Source: Auraticoccus cholistanensis (GTDB lineage Bacteria > Actinomycetota > Actinomycetes > Propionibacteriales > Propionibacteriaceae). Taken from it: a stretch of DNA of 57,394 nt. The DNA lies in the NCBI RefSeq assembly GCF_009742705.1, contig NZ_WPCU01000004.1:218383-275776 (forward strand), read 5' to 3'. Positions 52,701-57,394 of the stretch are shown piece after piece. The position numbers were made by a program, and so were the translations under genes. The notes beneath the pieces were generated by a model that ran no database searches, had not been told where the DNA came from, and saw nothing but the letters and a program-made list of their open reading frames with translations. Every line of letters starts with the position of its first letter. The first letter of the stretch is position 1.

Positions 52701-53261
52701 GGTGCCGGCGGCGCGGTCCAGCATCGGCTCCACCGAGATCTGGGTCGCCTCGGCGGGTAGCACGACCGAGGCCGAGTAGGTGCGCCAGTCGAAGGTGCCG
52801 CTCAGGTAGGGCCCGCGGGCCGCCGGCAGCACGTTGCGGCCGTCCGCGGCCCAGGCCTGCACCCGGATCATGCTGAACCCGCCGCTGAGCCCGTCGCCGC
52901 GGACCCGGGCGGTGACGGTCAGCTCCCGCGGCGTGCCGGCGGCCACCGGCAGGCGCTGGGTGAGCGCCAGCCGGGCGTCGGCGCCGGACACCGAGCTGAT
53001 GGCCAGCGCCGGGCCGCCGTCGGGCCCACCCGTCTGGTGGACCGTCACCCGCGCCGTGCCCGCCGGGGCCCAGCGGGACCACCCGACGGGGAAGCCGTTC
53101 GCGTCGACCTGGGCGAAGGTGGGGTTGGTCAGCGCCGGGACCGCGGCCGCGGCCGGCACGGCCACGGTGAGGGAGGCCAGGGCGAGCAGGGCCGCCAGCA
53201 GCACCACCGGCAGGCGACGCGCCCGTCGTGGTGCTGCTGGGCTGGTGGTGCGGTGTCGCAT
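49773..53261 (-). CDS. Secreted multidomain heparinase II/III-like polysaccharide lyase
   Basis: This 1162-residue exported protein has a signal peptide of about 40 residues with an Arg-rich start and the cleavage region VPAAAA. A carbohydrate-binding-like beta domain follows (about 45-195: FPVGWSRWAPAGTARVTV, TLWFADLELAE), then a fibronectin-III-like domain (about 200-300). An alpha-toroid-like region (about 380-640: VYDWAYQGWDEEQRRQVRDLM, EKTSNWVGVARTTELALLLSA, GWTQEGWDYLHYTALYML) and beta-sheet domains (about 660-960) resemble heparinase II/III-type lyases. Two Ig-like repeats end it (DLWRGEPGSLLRLYENG and DLWWGTNGEDWRLREDG). GGAGG immediately upstream sets ATG 53261. The substrate is likely an acidic polysaccharide; which one is unknown. 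Confidence 0.75.
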   Translation of the reverse strand: MRHRTTSPAAPRRARRLPVVLLAALLALASLTVAVPAAAAVPALTNPTFAQVDANGFPVGWSRWAPAGTARVTVHQTGGPDGGPALAISSVSGADARLALTQRLPVAAGTPRELTVTARVRGDGLSGGFSMIRVQAWAADGRNVLPAARGPYLSGTFDWRTYSASVVLPAEATQISVEPMLDRAAGTLWFADLELAETVEGPTLTASATGTGTTELFWSLGERAPRVARYAVHRVPGSAEVVPAPANLLDHAQAATTADEDVLPGTTYSYRVVGLDAAGQPVASTPSATVTTPEQFTIQQRVVTLTALQRDDGAHVSWSLPPQLDHGGLSLVVGSSTTPLPGRRGATTLAAGPGTLVRMVRGEELLASAVVGRSEHPRAVMDTDTVQDVRDRLAAGDPTATGAWQALLDRLARGDAAYPTNGSAGLYRGRDAAFAYVVTGDRGYAQQAHAAVMSAEGFVVAREINTGLELGRANLLLAPVYDWAYQGWDEEQRRQVRDLMTRSVDLLSTYHHDGLDDVEKTSNWVGVARTTELALLLSARGDGDFGLHDRRIAYLTDQVAQHLDQGYSGTGWTQEGWDYLHYTALYMLPSLYFAQGTGLQVLDEHLARPRFWELALHVASSREDGDVAQFGVSGPSGQVSGIFPLLFPLTPGGALPALQHTYDAVQGTAAPSPRFDDVHSLWSVLYHPGGSGDPDEATEPSLGRALLDDEPGFFAFRNRIADADDTLVVTSNRGTQHRGWSAAETFSLSWMSHDTTWAQQGGKASTDPSLWSKPLVDGRLEPYRNQYETVTGAGRTLSSTAFAGQGGGHLELDGSANFGVDVARREQVVDLAAGHRADALVVVHDRFADDTSHRWDWQLRPEPGVEIGVPAEPGPNQPDFTFTSAGGAVLSGFVVSPAGLRPQVVDGALRLSTTGTSADFRVVLATSAEGPLTSTTTAGGELVVDGRVVDFEALGTGDPLPLTVPEDDATAAPGEGRLSADEGWDTGLSDGSYTVTMDLWRGEPGSLLRLYENGALLAARRLDPEQAVPQRVRVAVAGRPDGRYTYTAELVNGAGRTPTRPVTVEVADAAPGRPDLRTDHRRGASSHTLTADLWWGTNGEDWRLREDGVVIRSGRLTADSPRAQRVQVALDGLAPGRHVYRFELLNAAGVTSSEPLTVEVAG

Positions 53262-53383
53262 GGTCCTCCGTCCGTCGGGCCCCACCACCGCTGGGGAGGT
53301 GGTGGGGGTGCGGCCGAGGCTAGGGAGGGCTGCGCGAGGGGGGCGAGAAGGTGAACAGAAGTGCACACCGGTGCTCGCAGGGG

Positions 53384-54133
53384 TCAGCGGGTCAGCCGGA
53401 CCAGGAACTCGACCTGGCCGGACTCCTCGACCTGGACGAAGCCCAGGTCGGGTGCGTCGATGCCCCAGTTGGCGAAGGTGACGTCCACGCTGCCGGAGGC
53501 GGCCACCGCCTCCCCGTCGCGCACCACCTGGATGTCGGCGACCACCTCGCGGGACACCCCGACCAGCTCCAGCTCGCCGCGGGCCTGCACCTCGACCGGC
53601 TCCTCGCCCAGCGCCGGCACGCTCACCGGCTCGGTGAGCCTGAAGGTGGCGGTGGGGTGCTCCGAGACCCGCATCGCGGTGCCGGTGAAGTAGCTGTCGC
53701 GGCGGTCGGAGTCGGTGGCCACGGTGGCGACGTCCACCTCGACCACGGCGCTGGTCAGGGCGCCGTCGGCCACCTCCGCGGTGCCGGTGACGTCGTCGGT
53801 CCGGCCCACCACGGTGACGTCCTCGCCGTTGAGCACCTCGTCGACCCGGTACCCGGCCTGGGAGCCGTCGGAGACGGTCCAGCGGCCGTCCAGGTCGCCG
53901 GTGCCCGGGTTCTGCGGGTCGGATGTCCCGGTGCCGGCGGTTTCGCTCCCCGGCGTCGGCGGATCAACGCTCTCCGGGGCGGACGGGGAGGTGGCGAGGT
54001 CGTCGACCGACAGCGGTGCGGGCGCGGCGTCCTGGCTGCGGGCGTACAGGATCGGACCGAGCACGACGGCCAGCACGACCACGACGGCCACGGCGGCGAC
54101 GACGAGCAGGGTGCGGGGGCGGGGGGTTCTCAC
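53384..54133 (-). CDS. Membrane-anchored YceI family protein
   Basis: This 249-residue protein has an N-terminal membrane span (TLLVVAAVAVVVVLAVVLGPILY), a Pro/Thr/Ser linker and a YceI beta-barrel (about 80-249: GRWTVSDGSQAGYRVDEVL, VVEVDVATVATDSDRRDSYFTG, HPTATFRLTEPVSV, VSREVVADIQV). YceI proteins are lipocalin-like and bind polyisoprenoid or other amphiphilic lipids. GAGGAG precedes GTG 54133. A MarR-type palindrome lies 18 bases upstream of the start, and YceI genes are often controlled by MarR regulators, but no MarR gene is adjacent. Confidence 0.88.
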   Translation of the reverse strand: MRTPRPRTLLVVAAVAVVVVLAVVLGPILYARSQDAAPAPLSVDDLATSPSAPESVDPPTPGSETAGTGTSDPQNPGTGDLDGRWTVSDGSQAGYRVDEVLNGEDVTVVGRTDDVTGTAEVADGALTSAVVEVDVATVATDSDRRDSYFTGTAMRVSEHPTATFRLTEPVSVPALGEEPVEVQARGELELVGVSREVVADIQVVRDGEAVAASGSVDVTFANWGIDAPDLGFVQVEESGQVEFLVRLTR

Positions 54134-54150
54134 GGCGGGCTCCTCGGAAG

Positions 54151-54162
54151 TTGATGCTTCAA
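54151..54162 (-). promoter_or_regulatory. MarR-type operator upstream of the YceI gene
   Basis: TTGATGCTTCAA (TTGA-N4-TCAA) resembles MarR-family operators. It lies 18-29 bases upstream of the YceI GTG and would overlap the promoter or start site. The extended form GTTGATGCTTCAAC is a near-perfect dyad. Confidence 0.5.
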
Positions 54163-54214
54163 CATCCAGTGCACGAACCGCACCGCGACGGAGTTCCGGC
54201 CGCGGCCCACCGTC

Positions 54215-54910
54215 TCAGCGGCGCGCCGGACCCTGCTCGGGCAGCTCGAGCTCGTCGAGGCCGCGGATGCGGGGGACGTCGACCCCGGCGTGGGCGTCGG
54301 TGCGGTCCAGCAGCACCGCCGACATCCCGGCGGCCAGCGCCCCGCGGACGTCGTTCTCCAGCGAGTCGCCCACCATCAGCACCTCCTCGGCCCGGACGCC
54401 CAGCCGCTCGACGGCCGCGGCGAAGGCGAGCGGGTGCGGCTTGCCGAAGGGCAGGGTGGAGGAGGCGATGAGCACGTCGATCTCGGCGGTGAGCCCGACG
54501 ACGTCCAGCTTGTCCCGCTGCTGCGCCTCGTCGCCGTTGGTGAGCACGCCGACCCGCAGCCCCTGCCGCCGCAGCCGTCTCAGCGTGGGCACGGCGTCGT
54601 CGAAGCAGCACCAGCCGGCCCGGTAGTGCTCCAGGTAGCCGGCGAACCGCCGGTCGGCCTCGGCGTCGTCGCTGAGGTCCAGGTGCGGGGCCAGCTCACG
54701 GACCCGGGCCCGGCGCTGCTCGGCGAAGCTGATCTCCCGGGCCTGGTAGCGCCGGTAGTGGGGTTCGCTCAGCTCGGCCCACCGGCGGGCCAGCTCGGCG
54801 GGCTCACCCGTCACGCCGAGGGTCGGTGCCCAGGCCACCACCGCCGCGTCGGCGGCGCGGACCTGGTCGACCAGGGTGTCGTCGAGGTCGAGCAGGACGG
54901 TGCTGATCAC
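54215..54910 (-). CDS. HAD-superfamily hydrolase (HAD-IA, YjjG-like)
   Basis: This 231-residue protein has the four HAD motifs: LLDLDDTL with the nucleophile Asp, VGVLTNGD, the Lys of FGKPHPLAF, and MVGDSLENDVRGALAAGM. The helical cap lies at about 15-95. Likely activity is phosphatase on a nucleotide or sugar phosphate. GTG 54910 is the start. It is followed by 81 bases and the YceI gene's upstream region on the same strand, so it may be read through from its own promoter toward YceI only weakly. Confidence 0.88.
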   Translation of the reverse strand: MISTVLLDLDDTLVDQVRAADAAVVAWAPTLGVTGEPAELARRWAELSEPHYRRYQAREISFAEQRRARVRELAPHLDLSDDAEADRRFAGYLEHYRAGWCCFDDAVPTLRRLRRQGLRVGVLTNGDEAQQRDKLDVVGLTAEIDVLIASSTLPFGKPHPLAFAAAVERLGVRAEEVLMVGDSLENDVRGALAAGMSAVLLDRTDAHAGVDVPRIRGLDELELPEQGPARR

Positions 54911-54964
54911 CGGCTCATGCTCGCACCCGCCGCGCGCCCACGGGGAGCGTCCCGGCGCGGGGCC

Positions 54965-55032
54965 GGTCAGTTGGAAGGGTCGGTCAGCCGGGAGGGCCGA
55001 TCAGCGGGGAGGGTCGGTCAGCGGGGAGGAGC
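54965..55032. repeat. Four 17-bp tandem repeats at the 3' end of the HhH gene
   Basis: Units GGTCAGTTGGAAGGGTC, GGTCAGCCGGGAGGGCC, GATCAGCGGGGAGGGTC and GGTCAGCGGGGAGGAGC run head to tail. The last overlaps the stop codon and final codons of the small leftward gene. The repeat lies between that gene and the HAD gene. Confidence 0.75.
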
Positions 55033-55227
55033 GCCGCGGGCGGCGAGGGCGTCGCGGAGCACGCGCAGCGCCTTGGGCCCGAGGCCGTGGAGCCGGAGCA
55101 GGTCGGCGTCGGACCAGCCCGCGGCCTCGTCCAGGCTGCGGATGCCGGCCGCCCGGAGGGCGCCGAGCGCGGGTCGGCCCATGGCGGGCGGCAGGTCGCC
55201 GTCGGTGGTCGGGTCCGGTGCTGCCAC
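55018..55227 (-). CDS. Small helix-hairpin-helix protein
   Basis: This 69-residue protein consists of a short disordered N-terminus and a helix-hairpin-helix unit: ALRAAGIRSLDEAAGWSDADLLRLHGLGPKALRVLRDALAA. The GLGPKAL hairpin is a typical non-specific DNA-backbone-binding element, also found in RNA polymerase alpha C-terminal-like and DisA-like domains. Small single HhH proteins of this type are common in Actinobacteria and have no assigned role. Its stop codon lies in a tandem repeat. The start ATG 55227 follows GAGGA closely. Confidence 0.75.
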   Translation of the reverse strand: MAAPDPTTDGDLPPAMGRPALGALRAAGIRSLDEAAGWSDADLLRLHGLGPKALRVLRDALAARGAPPR

Positions 55228-55364
55228 GCGGGTGTCCTCTCCTCGTCCCCGGGATCTCGTCGTGCCGAGGGTGTCAGCCGTGTGGACCAGGCCGGCAGCC
55301 CGGGCTCATCGCGACCGGAGGTGGGCGAGCAGCAGCAGGACGTCCTCGGCGGGCGTCGGACCGC

Positions 55365-56120
55365 TCACCGGCGTCCGGGCTCCGGCGGTGCCGGGTCCCC
55401 GTCGACGAGCCCGCTGGCGATCACGCTGGCCCGGCCCAGCACGTCGAGCTGGGCGGGGTTGTACAGCGCGACCACCGACTCCAGGAAGGTCTCCCGGGTG
55501 ACCCGCTCGCCCTTGGACGGGTGCTCGCCCGGGTCCCTCAGCCACGGGTAGTCGGCCAGGTGCTGGGCCAGGGTCACCGCGTACCGCTCGGCGAGCGCCT
55601 GCCGCGTCGCCTCGTCGGCGTCGGCGGCGAGCCCGTCGAACTCCTGGCTCACGTCGTCGGGCTCGGACTCCAGCATCTGACGCAGGTCGGCCATGGCCGA
55701 CTCGTCGTAGAGCTGGGAGTAGATCAGCATCAGCGACCGCTCCGACGGCGACAGCCGCGAGGCGAGCGCCTCGAAACCGGCGGGCAGGTCGGTCACCGTG
55801 GACCCCTGCAGGATGGCCTGGATCTCGGCGCGGGCGCGCTGCAGCCGCTCGATGCTGGCGGCCAGGTCGGCGTCGACGGCCCGCAGCGCCGCCGTGGCGG
55901 TGTCGCCGCTCGAACCCACCTGCTCGATCTGGTCCAGCGGCACCCCGAGGTCGCGCAGCCGGCGGATCTGCAGCAGCCGGACCAGGTGGCGGACCTCGTA
56001 CTGCTTGTAGCCGTTGGTCATCCGCCCGGGCTCCTCGAGCAGATCCACCCGGTGGTAGTGGCGCACCGTGTTCACCGTCGTGCCGGCGAGGTCGGCCAGC
56101 TCCCGCGTGCTCCAGACCAT
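55365..56120 (-). CDS. MerR-family transcriptional regulator
   Basis: This 251-residue regulator has a MerR winged helix at the N-terminus (STRELADLAGTTVNTVRHYHRVDLLEEPGRMTNGYKQYEVRHLVRLLQIRRLRDLGVPLDQIEQV), a dimerisation coiled coil (LRAVDADLAASIERLQRARAEIQAIL) and a C-terminal helical domain of about 130 residues. It resembles the larger MerR proteins with a TipA-like or drug-binding effector region. AGGAGG precedes ATG 56120. No obvious target gene is adjacent, and the 137-base gap to the HhH gene shows nothing notable. Confidence 0.9.
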   Translation of the reverse strand: MVWSTRELADLAGTTVNTVRHYHRVDLLEEPGRMTNGYKQYEVRHLVRLLQIRRLRDLGVPLDQIEQVGSSGDTATAALRAVDADLAASIERLQRARAEIQAILQGSTVTDLPAGFEALASRLSPSERSLMLIYSQLYDESAMADLRQMLESEPDDVSQEFDGLAADADEATRQALAERYAVTLAQHLADYPWLRDPGEHPSKGERVTRETFLESVVALYNPAQLDVLGRASVIASGLVDGDPAPPEPGRR

Positions 56121-56249
56121 CGCGCGCCTCCTCTCCCGGCCGGTTCCCGGGACGGAGCCATCCCAGACCCTGTTCCCACCACAGGGTCAAGACGCGCCGA
56201 CGGCCCGGCTGTCGAGATGCAGCCAAGATTGCCGAACCGCAGGCGTGGA

Positions 56250-56290
56250 ACTTTGACGAAGCCGCCCCGATCTGCAGAATCCGTCAAAGT
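56250..56290. repeat. Inverted repeat at the edge of the lower-GC segment
   Basis: ACTTTGACG (56250-56258) and CGTCAAAGT (56282-56290) are perfect 9-bp arms with 23 bases between. It lies between MerR and the Abi remnant, where base composition shifts to more A and T. It could be a terminator, operator or an island boundary. I see no integrase or tRNA next to it. Confidence 0.4.
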
Positions 56291-56377
56291 ATGGACCCGC
56301 GCGAGACTTCGCTCGCTTGGAGATCGCAGGTCACGGACGAGTACGGTCGCAGACCGATGTCTCGGATCGGCGCTGGG

Positions 56378-57370
56378 TCAGCTCCTGGACCATAGCTCGA
56401 ACTCGGCCCAGTCTTCTGGGACACCCATGGAGGCCGGCGACAGTGCGTGGGACGATGGAAACTCCTCGATCAGGTCGACGAGCCACCGACACCACCCGGG
56501 GTCATCCTCGATCGACCTCAGCAGGTAGGCGATGACGGCGAGCGTGTTGTAGGTGCCGAAGACGCCTTTGGCCGTGGCCTCGTCGCGGAGATGGTCGAGC
56601 AGGGGCAGTTGCCCCTTCTTCGGACGTCCTGGGGCGTATTGCAGCTTGCGGTTGAACAACCGGGCTTGGTGTGCGGCAACTTGGCGCATGTAATTCAGGC
56701 TGGCCAGCCAGCTGACCATTAGCGTCTTGGTCGGAACAGCGAATGAGCGTGCGATCTCCTCCGCGTACTGCTGGTGCAGTCCGCGGTAGAGGCGCGCGAG
56801 GTGCTCCATCTCCATGACCTCGGTGAGCGCCCAGATCGGCATCTGGCCGTCGTGCTTGTCGCGGAAGTGTGCCACGAACCCTTCGTCGGAGCCGTCACGG
56901 CGCTCTAGCACCCGCCGGAGCCACTCGGCGTGTTGGCTGGGTGCCGCGTCTCCGGTCTGGGGTCTTCCTGCGGTGCGGTGAACGTGTCGGTGAAGACCAG
57001 GGTCTTCGTGCGCGAATACCGGGCTGCGGCCAAGTACGTAGCCGACCTGCATTCGCACAGCGACCTCGATGCGCTCTACACCGTCCATGACGAGCATACT
57101 GAGCCGTCGGTCGAAGTCGATGACTTGGCGGGCGTGCTCCAGCGTGGTTCCCGACTGGTAGTCGCTGAGGACCCGCCGAGCGGGTCCGTCCCTCTTCGTC
57201 CTTGCAGGGCTCCGACTGGCGGAACGGGTAGAGGTAACCCGTCAGCCGGTAGTAGCCGACAGCCGCAGGAGTGCGTGGGCACTCTCGAGAGAGCCGAGTT
57301 CGATGCCCCGCGCGGCCAGCTTCGCGGCCTGGTCCTCGATGGGGAGCCAGGGCTTCGTGTACGCCACCAT
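56378..57370 (-). pseudogene. Abi-family (Abi_2) abortive infection protein, broken by two frameshifts
   Basis: The intact 3' part (56378-57097) encodes an Abi_2-type helical protein, with MLVMDGVERIEVAVRMQVGYVLG, MPIWALTEVMEMEHLARLY and WLASLNYMRQVAAHQARLFNRK. The 5' part can be read from ATG 57370 as MVAYTKPWLPIEDQAAKLA and ends in a stop after LLRLSATTG. The expected continuation GYYRLTGYLYPFRQSE lies in the next frame, and the original frame resumes at VLSDYQSGTTLEHARQVIDFD. Shifts near 57258 and 57173 compensate each other. Either two base-call errors or a real pseudogene would explain this. If intact, it would block phage by abortive infection or act as a toxin. Confidence 0.72.
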
Positions 57371-57394
57371 GACCACTCCCTGGAAAGACAATCA

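Noticed and set aside
57076-57282. Separate small leftward gene upstream of the Abi remnant
   Set aside because: It is an out-of-frame reading of the Abi 5' region, which itself rebuilds into the Abi N-terminus across the other frames.

Overview
The window is very GC-rich, with GTG starts, overlapping operons, TAnnnT -10 boxes close to some start codons, a stand-alone 5'-3' exonuclease, and a sugar importer without its own ATPase. These traits point to the chromosome of a high-GC Actinobacterium. A soil or plant-associated member of the Propionibacteriales is my guess, not something the sequence proves. I count about 50 protein genes and see no rRNA, tRNA or CRISPR array. Coding density is high. 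The only long stretches without a clear gene are 40257-41000 (a repeat array) and 48163-48642 (promoter-like remnant, a doubtful small reading frame and a terminator).

Layout. 1-5700: C-terminal end of an LPXTG wall-anchored repeat protein, a PPOX-type flavin/F420 oxidoreductase, a GNAT acetyltransferase, a DJ-1/PfpI gene overlapping a diverged glucose-6-phosphate dehydrogenase, and a secreted glycerophosphodiesterase. 5779-19391: a glycoside-utilization locus. An AraC regulator diverges from an operon encoding a DUF5107-TPR protein, a CUT1 sugar-binding lipoprotein with two permeases, a GH2 enzyme, a GH36 alpha-galactosidase and an aldose-epimerase-like protein. 19427-20476: a stand-alone FEN-type nuclease with a clamp-binding-like C-terminus. 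20538-27877: a leftward seven-gene operon with a complete Dpp/Opp peptide importer followed by a glutamine amidotransferase and a cytoplasmic beta-lactamase-fold serine hydrolase. 28047-35875: a stand-alone ATP-dependent DNA ligase, a PAS-ANTAR regulator, an MFS exporter with SRPBCC and ArsR-VOC genes, and a membrane protein with a NarL-type two-component system.

35903-43162: a Rox-type rifampicin monooxygenase preceded by a rifamycin-associated element, a tandem pair of CNNM/CBS membrane proteins, a 0.5-kb periodic array of CACAGCC/GGCTGTG words, a second FAD monooxygenase that looks frameshifted at its 3' end, and a TRIC channel. 43299-46826: a DUF1540 metal-binding protein with a DtxR/IdeR-like box, DUF503, a VOC/SRPBCC/ArsR operon with a doubled operator, an NAD-epimerase and a TFIIB-type zinc ribbon protein. 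46882-53261: a GAF-domain regulator without its usual aldehyde dehydrogenase neighbour, then a DeoR-LacI hybrid regulator next to a 1162-residue secreted heparinase-like lyase. 53384-57370: YceI, HAD, a helix-hairpin-helix protein, MerR, and in a visibly less GC-rich segment an Abi-family abortive-infection gene broken by two compensating frameshifts.

The best leads are the helical-phase repeat array at 40463-40975, the rifamycin-responsive element and rox, the peptide importer coupled to an amidotransferase and serine hydrolase, two parallel ArsR/SRPBCC/VOC modules with readable operators, and a 40-bp hairpin found at two convergent gene ends.
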